In this document: positions 16,686-24,427 of the stretch, piece after piece
Layout of the letters: each line of letters starts with the position of its first letter
Numbering within the stretch: the stretch's first letter is position 1
Assembly (NCBI GenBank): GCA_026712905.1
Contig: JAPOPM010000013.1
Coordinates: 1 to 35,049 of the forward strand
Direction: 5' to 3'
Length of the DNA stretch: 35,049 bases
From: Deltaproteobacteria bacterium
Lineage (GTDB): Bacteria; Desulfobacterota; Binatia; UBA9968; JAJDTQ01
Position numbers and translations under genes: made by a program
Notes under the pieces: model-generated
Told to the model about the DNA's origin: nothing
Databases searched by the model: none
Seen by the model: only the letters and a program-made list of their open reading frames with translations

Positions 16686-17684
16686 CTATCCGCGGGAGCG
16701 CGCCAGCTTCCACTCCTCCCCGCGGACGGTCTCGTGGAACAGCTCGTCCACGTTGGGGTCTTTCTTGATCATGCCTTGTTCGCGGGAGTAGCGTGCCAGC
16801 GTGCCGAAGTTATTGCGGTTGGTGTCGTTGAGGCCGTAGATCCACGGGTCCTCGCCCATCCGCTCCAACTGCTCCTCCCAAGCGTCACGGAAGAACGCCA
16901 GCGGCACGATCCGAGGGTTGTTCATGCGGTTGTAGGCCCACTGCTTGGCCTTCTCGAACGCCACCATCAGGTTCATGGGCACCCAGGGGTGCTTTTCCAC
17001 GATCTCCCGCTTGACGACGGTAGTGTGCATGATGGGAAAGATTCCAGTGCGCTTGAAGTAGTCCATCTCCACCTGCTTGGGATCGTCGAAAAGGCGCTTG
17101 ACCCGGGTGTCCCCTTCCAGGATGGGCGCGAGGATGTCGGGGTGGATGACCGCGTCCAGTTCGCCCTCGGCGAGCATTTCCTCGACCCGCTTGCCCTTGG
17201 GCAGGCGCTCCATCCGGAGCCCCTCCGGCGGATCGAACGGCACGTCCTCCTCCCTCTCGGCGCGCCATTCCAGGTCCGTGAACGCGACGCCGTACTCGTC
17301 CTGCAGGGTGCCGCGGATCCACAGGAGCGCCGTGGCCTGCCAGTTCTTGAGCCCCACGGTCCTGCCTATGAGGTCCTTGGGCGACTGGATGCCCTTGTCC
17401 GCGTTGACGAAGATGAAGCCGTGCCGGAACCTGCGGTGCAGGAACACCGGAATGGCGGTGAGGTCGTCCGCTTCGCCGCGGTCCTTGGCCAGCAGGTAGG
17501 AGGAGCCCGAATGCTCCCCCACGTCGAACTCGCGGAACCGGGCGATGCGCCAGTGCCGGGTGGACGAGTCCATGTCCGTGAGCACGGTGAGATCGATGCC
17601 GTCCGGCTGGATCACTCCCTCCTTGAGGGCGCGGATGCTCTCGTAGTCGCCGCACGCCAGCGTCAAGTGAAGTTTCTCGGCCAT
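16686..17684 (-). CDS. Pht5-like protein (4,5-dihydroxyphthalate decarboxylase family)
   Basis: The 332-residue protein has the periplasmic-binding-protein-like fold of the 4,5-dihydroxyphthalate decarboxylase family. Family landmarks are LACGDYESIRAL at the N-terminus, the EFDVGEHSGSSYLL segment, AIPVFLHRRFRHGFIFVN, and LIGRTVGLKNWQATALLWIRG. It has no signal peptide, so it is cytoplasmic and more likely an enzyme than a transport binding protein, although the two share a fold. A strong GGAGGTAA site precedes the ATG. It sits directly upstream of the Mo hydroxylase genes. It probably decarboxylates a hydroxylated aromatic acid; the substrate is inferred only from context. Confidence 0.78.
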   Translation of the reverse strand: MAEKLHLTLACGDYESIRALKEGVIQPDGIDLTVLTDMDSSTRHWRIARFREFDVGEHSGSSYLLAKDRGEADDLTAIPVFLHRRFRHGFIFVNADKGIQSPKDLIGRTVGLKNWQATALLWIRGTLQDEYGVAFTDLEWRAEREEDVPFDPPEGLRMERLPKGKRVEEMLAEGELDAVIHPDILAPILEGDTRVKRLFDDPKQVEMDYFKRTGIFPIMHTTVVKREIVEKHPWVPMNLMVAFEKAKQWAYNRMNNPRIVPLAFFRDAWEEQLERMGEDPWIYGLNDTNRNNFGTLARYSREQGMIKKDPNVDELFHETVRGEEWKLARSRG

Positions 17685-17719
17685 TTCGTTACCTCCGGTA
17701 CTTGGTCATGCCAGTCTGC

Positions 17720-17827
17720 GCCCTTCGACTTCGCTCGGCGACGCTCAGGACGAACGGAAGTGGGGGTTCCCGACCGTTCGCTCCGAGCCCTTCGACAAGT
17801 TCAGGACAGGCCACGCGAAGTCGAAGG
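17720..17827. repeat. Palindromic intergenic repeat element
   Basis: The 144-base gap between the aldolase and Pht5-like genes is almost filled by two units carrying the CCCTTCGAC core: unit 1 at 17720-17757 and unit 2 at 17774-17811. The whole is bounded by a perfect 13-bp inverted repeat (17722-17734 with 17815-17827, starting CCTTCGACTT). Units of this kind (a CGTTCG...TCCTGA...TCGAAGG pattern) are widespread small dispersed repeats in environmental bacteria. A related partial copy lies at 28030-28050. It can fold in the operon mRNA and may adjust expression of the downstream genes. Confidence 0.7.
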
Positions 17828-17828
17828 A

Positions 17829-18530
17829 TCAGTCGATGGCGAGCCGCTTCGCCCGCCGCACGAAATAGTCCCACATGCTGCCGAGGCGGTGCGGTGTGTA
17901 GATCTGGTCGTACTTTTCGCGCGCCTCGTCGTCGCTGCTCCAACTCGGATTGCCCGAGGCGCTGGCCAGGAGCTGGATACGGCACGCCTTCTCCAGGAAG
18001 ATGGCGTACAGGGTGGCGGTCTCCACGGATTCGGCCACCACGGTGGTGCCGTGGTTCTTCATGAGCACGGCACGGGCCCCCTCCAGCTTCTCGGCGACCT
18101 TCACGCCCAACTCCGGCGTGCGGATCAGGATCGTGGTGTAGTCGAACAGCGGCAGCCCGTCGTGGAAGATGGAGCCCTCGTGGCTCACCGGGCGCAACGG
18201 CTGCCGCAGGGAGCCGAAGGCCGTGGCGTAGGGCGGATGGCTGTGGATGACGCAGTTCACATCGGGCCGCGCCCTGTAGATCTCGGTGTGGATGAACACC
18301 TCGGAGTGGCGCTCGTAGTCCCCCTCGATCTTGTTGCCGTCGAAGTCCACCTTGATGATGTGGTACGGACGGATCTCCTCGAAACCGAAGCTGTGGGGTT
18401 TGATCAGCATGGCGTTCTCGCCCGGCACCCGCGCCGACACGTGCCCCAGGATATTGTCCCAATGTCCCTCGATGGCCAGGATGTTGCACGAGATGGCCAC
18501 CTTGTCCCGCAGCGCTACCAAGTCGTCCAT
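17829..18530 (-). CDS. Class II aldolase/adducin family protein
   Basis: The 233-residue cytoplasmic protein belongs to the zinc-dependent class II aldolase family (fuculose-phosphate aldolase type). The metal-binding pattern is visible: CVIHSHPPYATAF carries two His with a third in LMKNHGTTVVAES. The early segment GHWDNILGHVSARVPG corresponds to the family's N-terminal SxR substrate loop. Start 18530 (MDDLVALRDK) is used; an in-frame ATG at 18596 would add a low-complexity Ala/Pro/Gly stretch. Members cleave hydroxy-keto acids or act as decarboxylases, so it may split a ring-opening product. Its stop lies 2 bases from the repeat element. Confidence 0.85.
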   Translation of the reverse strand: MDDLVALRDKVAISCNILAIEGHWDNILGHVSARVPGENAMLIKPHSFGFEEIRPYHIIKVDFDGNKIEGDYERHSEVFIHTEIYRARPDVNCVIHSHPPYATAFGSLRQPLRPVSHEGSIFHDGLPLFDYTTILIRTPELGVKVAEKLEGARAVLMKNHGTTVVAESVETATLYAIFLEKACRIQLLASASGNPSWSSDDEAREKYDQIYTPHRLGSMWDYFVRRAKRLAID

Positions 18531-18600
18531 GAAACCCCCGTTCGCTGTCCGTGGTCCGTCTCCCGGAGCCCGGCCGTCTGCCGGCGCCGGGTCCACGATA

Positions 18601-20154
18601 TCACGAGTTGCCTTCCCTGAGCCTGAACCGCTGGATCTTCCCCGTGACGGTCTTGGGCAGATCGTCCACGAACTCCACCCAGCGCGGGTACTTGTACGGC
18701 TCGAGGCTGCCCTTGATGAAGTCCTGCAGCGCCTGGCGCAGCGCGTCGGTGCCGTCCTGGCCGTTCTGGAGGATGACGTAGGCTTTGGGCTTGATGAGCC
18801 CTTCGCCGTCGGCCTCGCCGGTCACCGCGGCCTCCAGCACCGCGGGATGCTCCATCAGCGCGTTCTCCACCTCGATGGGGGAGACCCACAGGCCGCCCAC
18901 CTTGAGCATGTCGTCGGAACGGCCACAGTACCAGAAATAGCCGTCGTCGTCGCGGTAGTAGGTGTCGCCGGTCTTGAGCCACTCGCCCTGCATCGTGCGT
19001 TGGGTCTGTTCGTGCTTGTTCCAGTAGTAGGGCGCGGTGGCGTCGCCGGCCACGTAGAGGTTTCCCACCTCGCCGTTGGGCACCTCGCGTCCCTCGTCGT
19101 CCACCACCTTGGCCACGAACGCCGGCGTCACCTCACCGCTGCTGCCGGCCTTGGCCCGGCCCGGCCGGTTGGCGAGGAAGTCGTGGGTGGCCTCGGTGGA
19201 GCCCACCACGTCCAGCAACTCCACGCCGACCTTGTCGCGCCACTGGTGGAACAGCGCCGGGGGCAGCGGCTCGCCCGACGACAGACAGGTCCGGAGGGAG
19301 CCGAGGTCGTACTCCTTCTCCACCCGCAGCATGCGCGCGTAGAGCGTGGGCACGGAGAAGAAGAAGGTCGGGCGGTAGCGCTCGATGGTCTGGAGAATCT
19401 TCTCCGGATCGGGCCGCTCGGGCCACAGCACGCCGGTGGCGCCGAAGCGGAAGGGAAAGTAGAGGGAGTTTCCCAGTCCGTAGGAGAAGAACAGCTTGGA
19501 GGCGGACAAGCAGACATCGTCCTCGGTCATGCCCAGCACCGGCTTCACGAACAGGTCCGTGATGGTGATCATGTCGTGCTGGAGGTGGACCGCGCCCTTG
19601 GGGTTGCCCGTGCTCCCCGAGGTGTAGTTCCACATGACCACGTCGTCGCGCCCGGTGGGCTCGGCTTCCAGTTCCGCCGGCTGTCCCTCCATGAGCGCGT
19701 CCCACCCGGCGGCGTCGCCGCGCGGCGCCCCGACCACGACCACGTGCTTCAGATACCGCGGCCGCGTGCCGATGGCCTCGATCTCGGGCAGCGCGGACTC
19801 GTGCACCACGACGATGCGCGCGCGGCTGTCGTTGAGCAGGTACTCGTAGTCGGCCGCGTGCATCCAGGGGTTGACGGGGATGGGGACGGCGCCGATCTTG
19901 ATGGCGCCGAAGAAGGCGAAGGCGAACTGCGGACAGTCCGGCAACACCAGCAGCACGCGCTGCTCGGTGTCCAGGCCAAGACCGCGGAACGCGTTTCCTG
20001 CCTTGTTGACCGCCTCGTGGACCTGCGCGTAGGTGAACTGCTGGTCCTCGTACAGGATGGCGGTGCGCCCGCCACGGCCGGCGGCGATATTGTCGTCGAC
20101 GAACGTGGTGGCCGCGTTGTAGGGGTCCGGCAGATCGAGTCGCGGAGCGCTCAT
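18601..20154 (-). CDS. Benzoate-CoA ligase-type acyl-CoA synthetase
   Basis: The 517-residue enzyme is of the ANL superfamily, which activates carboxylic acids to CoA thioesters through an acyl-adenylate. Motifs are the P-loop YTSGSTGNPKG (177-187), the A8 region KTGDTYYRDDDGYFWYCGRSDDMLKVGG, and the C-terminal LPKTVTGKIQR with catalytic Lys506. The overall pattern and the KLFFSYGLGNSLYFPF and VGSTEATHDFLAN segments are those of benzoate-CoA ligases rather than acetyl- or long-chain-CoA synthetases. It lies 69 bases after the aldehyde dehydrogenase gene and 70 before the aldolase gene. The likely substrate is an aromatic or related cyclic acid produced by the operon. Confidence 0.87.
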   Translation of the reverse strand: MSAPRLDLPDPYNAATTFVDDNIAAGRGGRTAILYEDQQFTYAQVHEAVNKAGNAFRGLGLDTEQRVLLVLPDCPQFAFAFFGAIKIGAVPIPVNPWMHAADYEYLLNDSRARIVVVHESALPEIEAIGTRPRYLKHVVVVGAPRGDAAGWDALMEGQPAELEAEPTGRDDVVMWNYTSGSTGNPKGAVHLQHDMITITDLFVKPVLGMTEDDVCLSASKLFFSYGLGNSLYFPFRFGATGVLWPERPDPEKILQTIERYRPTFFFSVPTLYARMLRVEKEYDLGSLRTCLSSGEPLPPALFHQWRDKVGVELLDVVGSTEATHDFLANRPGRAKAGSSGEVTPAFVAKVVDDEGREVPNGEVGNLYVAGDATAPYYWNKHEQTQRTMQGEWLKTGDTYYRDDDGYFWYCGRSDDMLKVGGLWVSPIEVENALMEHPAVLEAAVTGEADGEGLIKPKAYVILQNGQDGTDALRQALQDFIKGSLEPYKYPRWVEFVDDLPKTVTGKIQRFRLREGNS

Positions 20155-20223
20155 GCTTCTCCCGAGTCGCGCGAACCCGGGCCGCCGCCGAACCTCGGCG
20201 GCGGGAACCGGTACGGGTTCGGC

Positions 20224-21681
20224 CTACTCGCCTCCCACCATCTCGGAAGTTTGCTCCGTGGCCATGACCACGGACTTGACCTCGCTGTAGTGCTCCACGG
20301 CCTCGTTGCCGTGCTCCTTGCCGACGCCGCTCTGCTTGACGCCGCCGAAGGGGAGCTCGTCGTAGATGATCTGCGCGGAGTTGACCCACGTATAACCCGC
20401 GTCCAGATGTTCGGCCGCGTACATGGCCTTGTCGATGTCCTGGGTCCACACCGACGAGCCCAGGCCGAAGATGGAGTCGTTGGCCAGCGCCAAGCCCTCC
20501 TCGAGGCTCTTGATCCGCACCACCGGCAGGGCCGGGCCGAACACCTCGTCGCTCAGCAGCTTGGACTTCGGGTCCACGTCCACGACGACGGACGGGTTCA
20601 GGAAGTTGCCCTTGTCGAACTCGTCGCCCTTGGGGCGGTCGCCGCCCACCAGCACCTTGGCGCCCTTCTGCACCGCGTCCTCCACCTGCTCCTCCACCTC
20701 CTCGCGCTGTCCCTTGGTGTGCAGCGGTCCGAGCATGGTGCCCTTGGTGAGGCCGTTGCCCACCCGCAGCTTGCGTACCTTCTCCACCAGCTTGCCGACG
20801 AACTCGTCGTAGATCTCGTCGTAGAGATAGAGTCGCTTCACCGCCAGGCAGGCCTGGCCGCAGTTGAAGTAGCGTCCCACCGAGGCCGCGCTCACGGCCC
20901 GGTCGATGTTGGCGTCGCTGCACACGATCATGGGGTCGCTGCCGCCCAGCTCCAGGGTGACCCGCTTGACCTCCTGGGAGGCCACTTCCATGATCCGCTT
21001 GCCGGTATCGGTGGCGCCGGTGAAGCCCACCTTGCGGATGACCGGGTTGCGGAGGATCTCCTCGCCCACCGAGCCGCCCGGTCCGGTGACCATGTTGATG
21101 GTGCCCTTGGGAAGCCCCGCCTGCTGCACCAGCTCGACACAGCGGGTGGCGGTCAGCGGCGTGGTGCTGGCGGGCTTGATCACCATGGCGTTGCCCGCGA
21201 GCAGCGCCGGCCCCACCTTGTTGCCCATCAGCGACACCGGGAAGTTCCACGGCACGATGGAGCCCACCACGCCCATGGGCTTGTGCATGATGAGGCCGTA
21301 GCGCCCGTCGGCGAGCTTGACGTAGCCGCCGCGCAGGGTCTTGGCCATGCCGGCGTAGTGCTCCAGGGTGTGGGCGAAGCGGCGGATCTCCAGCACCGAC
21401 TCCCGGTGCGCCTTGCCCTGCTCCTTGGTGAGGAGCTGGGTGAGCTCTTTCTCGTTTTCCAGCACCAGACGCGCGGCCTCGGAAAGACACTCGCCGCGCT
21501 TGGAGGGGGCGAACTTGCCCCATTCCACCGCCGCCTCTGCCGCGGCCGCCACGGCCCTTTGAACGTCTTCCGCCGTACCCTTGGGAATCGTGTCCACCAC
21601 CTCGCCGGTGGCGGGATTGTAGATGGTGGTGGTCTCGCCGCTTGCCGTATCCGTATACTCGCCTGCAATGAACATCTGCAT
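20224..21681 (-). CDS. NAD(P)-dependent aldehyde dehydrogenase
   Basis: The 485-residue oxidoreductase of the ALDH superfamily converts an aldehyde to its acid. Catalytic residues are Asn146 (PWNFP), Glu244 (LELGG) and Cys278 (GQAC). The coenzyme-binding GFTGATDTGKRI is at 219-230. It resembles succinate-semialdehyde and benzaldehyde-type dehydrogenases, but the substrate cannot be fixed. ATG at 21681 is followed two codons later by a second ATG, and GGAGAG precedes it. It comes second in the operon, after a hairpin (21760-21786) that may reduce read-through from the hydrolase gene. An acid made here could feed the CoA ligase encoded next. Confidence 0.9.
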   Translation of the reverse strand: MQMFIAGEYTDTASGETTTIYNPATGEVVDTIPKGTAEDVQRAVAAAAEAAVEWGKFAPSKRGECLSEAARLVLENEKELTQLLTKEQGKAHRESVLEIRRFAHTLEHYAGMAKTLRGGYVKLADGRYGLIMHKPMGVVGSIVPWNFPVSLMGNKVGPALLAGNAMVIKPASTTPLTATRCVELVQQAGLPKGTINMVTGPGGSVGEEILRNPVIRKVGFTGATDTGKRIMEVASQEVKRVTLELGGSDPMIVCSDANIDRAVSAASVGRYFNCGQACLAVKRLYLYDEIYDEFVGKLVEKVRKLRVGNGLTKGTMLGPLHTKGQREEVEEQVEDAVQKGAKVLVGGDRPKGDEFDKGNFLNPSVVVDVDPKSKLLSDEVFGPALPVVRIKSLEEGLALANDSIFGLGSSVWTQDIDKAMYAAEHLDAGYTWVNSAQIIYDELPFGGVKQSGVGKEHGNEAVEHYSEVKSVVMATEQTSEMVGGE

Positions 21682-21759
21682 GGGACGAACTCTCCTCGTG
21701 GATTGAATTTATTTGCAGCCCGCGGGACTTGGCCGGGATTCAGTGTGGTATCTCAAGAA

Positions 21760-21786
21760 TCTGCGTCAGTCGAAGGCTGACGCAGA
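21760..21786 (-). terminator. Intergenic hairpin after the first operon gene
   Basis: TCTGCGTCAG (21760-21769) and CTGACGCAGA (21777-21786) form a perfect 10-bp stem with a 7-base loop, followed on the minus strand by TTCTTG. It stands in the 194-base gap between the alpha/beta hydrolase (21876) and aldehyde dehydrogenase (21681) genes. The short T content points to partial termination. I saw no separate promoter in this gap, though one for the dehydrogenase gene cannot be excluded. Confidence 0.5.
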
Positions 21787-21875
21787 ATGAACCATGTCGG
21801 GAAAGGGCTGTCAAGGAAGCTCGTTGACGGGTTCGGGCGACTACTTCGACAACGGGCTGGCGGTGCCGGAACACG

Positions 21876-23087
21876 TCAGAACCGCGTCCGCGTCTCCTTG
21901 CCGCTCATCTCCACGTAGATCTTTTCGGACGTGACCGGCTTGCCGTCGAGGCAGTCCTTGAGCCAGTCCACGATGATGGTGCGCGCGGCCGGGTTGCGGA
22001 TGGAGTGGCGCTCGCCCTCGTAGACATAGAGGATCTTGGGGCAGGTGGCCTCGTCCATGACGTCGTAGACGAACTCGATGGGGCACAGCTCGTCGTCCTC
22101 TCCCGCCACCACCATGTACGGGCAGCGGATCCTGGCGGCGACGCCCTCCAGGGTGAGCGTCTTGCAGAACTCGTCGAACTCGGCCTCGTTTTCGTAGCCG
22201 GACATGTACATGTAGTTGAGCTTGAAGCTCGGAGCGGCGGTGTTGAAGATGGTGTACTGGCTGGGTTCCATGCACACGCCGGCCACCGCGCACGCCTTGA
22301 AGCCGGGCTCGGCCGCGGCCATGCGTGTGCCCCAGTAGGACCCCATGCTGGAGCCGAACACGGCCACGCGCTCGCTGTCGATCTCCGGCCGGGCCTTCAT
22401 CCATGCGTAGGCCGCCTTGGCGCCGTCCTCGCAGTTGGAGGCCGTGCAGGTGATGCCGCGTTCGCGGGTTTCGCCCTGTCCCGGTCCGTCGATGGAGAGG
22501 ATCGCCAGGCCGCGGTCCAGCAGCGGGTCGCCCATGAGCGGGTTGTCCTCCTTCACGCCGTCCATGCCCGGCTGGTAGAGGATGCACGGCAGTTGCTCGC
22601 CCGGCGCCAGCTTGCGCGGCAGGTGCAGCAGCGCCGCCATCTGCCCGCCCGGCATCGGCAGGTCCACCCGCTCGATGGGGTGGTCGGCGAACTCGATGTA
22701 GCGGTCGTAGCAGTCGCGCTTGCTCTCCGCCCAGGCCATGCGCTTGGGGTTGCCGTCCTCGAAGATGCCCCACTGGGCCGCGGTGTAGTAGGTGGCGGCC
22801 ACGTAGTAGTGCTCGCGCGCCTCCACCGTGTGCCCCAGCGCCTCCGCCGCCCGCCCTCTCTTCTCCCGGCTTTCCGCGGCGCGGGAGAACTCCCGCGGAA
22901 AGTCCGTGAACTTCTGCACCCGCTGGCCGATGCCGCGCAGTTCTCCGGCGATGCCCGGGCCGCAGTTCCGCAGCATCTTGTTCGACCGCCCCTGGTCGAA
23001 GTCCAGGCCGCTCACCTTGATGACCTGATCCAGGACCCAACGTTGCTCCTGCCAGCGTTTCGTCTTCCTCTCGGTGCTTGCGCGCAT
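21876..23087 (-). CDS. Alpha/beta hydrolase of the 2,6-dihydroxypseudooxynicotine hydrolase (FrsA-like) type
   Basis: The 403-residue protein has an N-terminal helical lid (about 1-135) and a C-terminal alpha/beta hydrolase domain. This layout is found in 2,6-dihydroxypseudooxynicotine hydrolase, which breaks a C-C bond in a diketone during nicotine breakdown. The nucleophile is Ser247 in GSSMG. Asp332 in GEDDE and His361 in EGERHS complete a likely triad. Start 23087 has AAGGAA at good spacing; an in-frame ATG at 23144 would overlap the promoter region. As the promoter-proximal gene it would be the most expressed. It may cleave a ring-derived diketone; simple esterase activity is the alternative. 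Confidence 0.8.
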   Translation of the reverse strand: MRASTERKTKRWQEQRWVLDQVIKVSGLDFDQGRSNKMLRNCGPGIAGELRGIGQRVQKFTDFPREFSRAAESREKRGRAAEALGHTVEAREHYYVAATYYTAAQWGIFEDGNPKRMAWAESKRDCYDRYIEFADHPIERVDLPMPGGQMAALLHLPRKLAPGEQLPCILYQPGMDGVKEDNPLMGDPLLDRGLAILSIDGPGQGETRERGITCTASNCEDGAKAAYAWMKARPEIDSERVAVFGSSMGSYWGTRMAAAEPGFKACAVAGVCMEPSQYTIFNTAAPSFKLNYMYMSGYENEAEFDEFCKTLTLEGVAARIRCPYMVVAGEDDELCPIEFVYDVMDEATCPKILYVYEGERHSIRNPAARTIIVDWLKDCLDGKPVTSEKIYVEMSGKETRTRF

Positions 23088-23177
23088 GGTGAGATTTCCT
23101 TCCTCCTTGGTGTATGTATGGGGTTCGGCAACAGGGGATGGCACGCCGCACCGGCTCCTGAACCCTTCGCTGAGGTC

Positions 23178-23205
23178 TTTATATGACCGCGGGGGCCGGA
23201 ATCAA
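23178..23205 (-). promoter_or_regulatory. Sigma-70-type promoter candidate for the catabolic operon
   Basis: On the minus strand TTGATT (23200-23205) and TATAAA (23178-23183) are spaced 16 bases, matching 4 and 5 of 6 consensus positions. Transcription would begin near 23170, leaving a leader of about 80 bases before the hydrolase ATG at 23087. The gap 23088-23271 is shared with the divergent plus-strand hydrolase gene, for which I found no equally good promoter. Confidence 0.45.
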
Positions 23206-23271
23206 CTACACATGGACGGCCGGATGGACTACTCTTGCAACACCAACGTTCAGTGTATCCGACATTCGATC

Positions 23272-24378
23272 ATGCGCATCCAGCACCGAATCGGGTCCGC
23301 CCGTGCCGGCCTCCTGGCGGCCCTCCTTTTTCTTGCGCCCGCGCCGCTGGCCGCCGCCTCGCTCGACGACCCGTTCGTCTCCTCCGAGCGCCAGTGGGTC
23401 GTCACCGACGAGAAGTTCGAGCTGTCCCTCAAGCGCTTCCGGCAGTACAAGCGGGAGCCGCGGCCGCTGCCGGTGATCCTGATCCACGGGCTCCTGGTGA
23501 ACAGCTCTTTTCTGGACTTCGGGCGCGCCAGCCTCGCGGAGTATCTCGCCGAGGCGGGTTTCGACGTCTGGAACCTGTCGCTACGCGGCACCGGCCGGAG
23601 CCTCAACCCCCTGGGCTGGGGGAACAAGCCGTGGAATCTGGACGACATCTTGAGGAAAGACCTGCCCGCGGTCATCGAGCACGTGCGCAAGCAGGCCGGC
23701 GGCGCGGACGTCCTGGTGGTGGGTTACGAGCTTGGCGGAGCGCTGGCCCTGGCCCATGTCGGCCGGACCCCCGAGCACGGCGTCGCCGGAGTCGTCAGCA
23801 TCGCCGCGCCCATGTCGTTCGACAGTCCCGCTCAGGACTGGCTCGACACCCTGCTCAAGCTCGATCGGGTGCCGCTGTTGCGCACCACGCTGCTGCACAT
23901 GAACTCGTCCGGGCTGAACCGCATGTTGTTCTTCATGCCGTGGTTCGAGGACGCGTTCTACAACCGCAAGAACATGGCGCAGTCGGTCCGGCAGGAGTTC
24001 CTGGACACCGCCCTCACGCCGGTCAACAGGGGGGTGCTGGATCAGATCGTCACCGCCGTGGAACAGGACGAGTTCGTCAGCGCCGACGGCAAGACGAGCT
24101 ACCGGGACACGTTGTCCGGGATAACCATACCGGTTCTCCTGGTGGGTGGAGGCACCGACTCCATCGCGCCGCCCGAGGCCCTCGAGCAGGTCTACCGGGA
24201 GTTGGGCTCGGAGGACCGGGACCTGATGATCTTCTGGCCGGACCCGGGCGAGGACGTGAGCTACGGTCACTTCGACCTGATCCTGGGCCGGAAGGCCAAG
24301 GACGAAGTCTTTCCGCTCATCCGGAGCTGGCTGGAGGCGCAGGCCGGGGGCCGGGATTTTCTGAGCCTTCCGCGCTAA
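23272..24378 (+). CDS. Secreted alpha/beta-hydrolase-fold protein with Glu at the nucleophile position
   Basis: The 368-residue protein has a signal peptide (about residues 1-29, MRIQHRIG start) and an alpha/beta hydrolase domain with oxyanion segment LIHGLLVNSSF (70-80). The nucleophile elbow reads GYELGG, so Glu153 stands where Ser normally is, while Asp296 (GGGTDS) and His333 (YGHFD) of the triad are kept. The domain resembles lipase/PHA-synthase-like proteins. ATG 23272 is chosen for the signal peptide, though its ribosome site is weak; in-frame ATGs lie at 23212 and 23224. With Glu it may be catalytically altered or inactive. It is separated by 49 bases from the prepilin peptidase gene. 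Confidence 0.75.
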   Translation: MRIQHRIGSARAGLLAALLFLAPAPLAAASLDDPFVSSERQWVVTDEKFELSLKRFRQYKREPRPLPVILIHGLLVNSSFLDFGRASLAEYLAEAGFDVWNLSLRGTGRSLNPLGWGNKPWNLDDILRKDLPAVIEHVRKQAGGADVLVVGYELGGALALAHVGRTPEHGVAGVVSIAAPMSFDSPAQDWLDTLLKLDRVPLLRTTLLHMNSSGLNRMLFFMPWFEDAFYNRKNMAQSVRQEFLDTALTPVNRGVLDQIVTAVEQDEFVSADGKTSYRDTLSGITIPVLLVGGGTDSIAPPEALEQVYRELGSEDRDLMIFWPDPGEDVSYGHFDLILGRKAKDEVFPLIRSWLEAQAGGRDFLSLPR

Positions 24379-24427
24379 AGGAGTGTTGCCCTTGGCCGAT
24401 GATTCCTCTTGGGAGGGATCAACGGCC

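Noticed and set aside
12817..21780. Very long open frames on the plus strand opposite the catabolic operon
   Set aside because: They are antisense shadows caused by high GC at third codon positions; their His/Arg/Gly/Val-rich sequence has no domain pattern, and the minus-strand genes are unmistakable.
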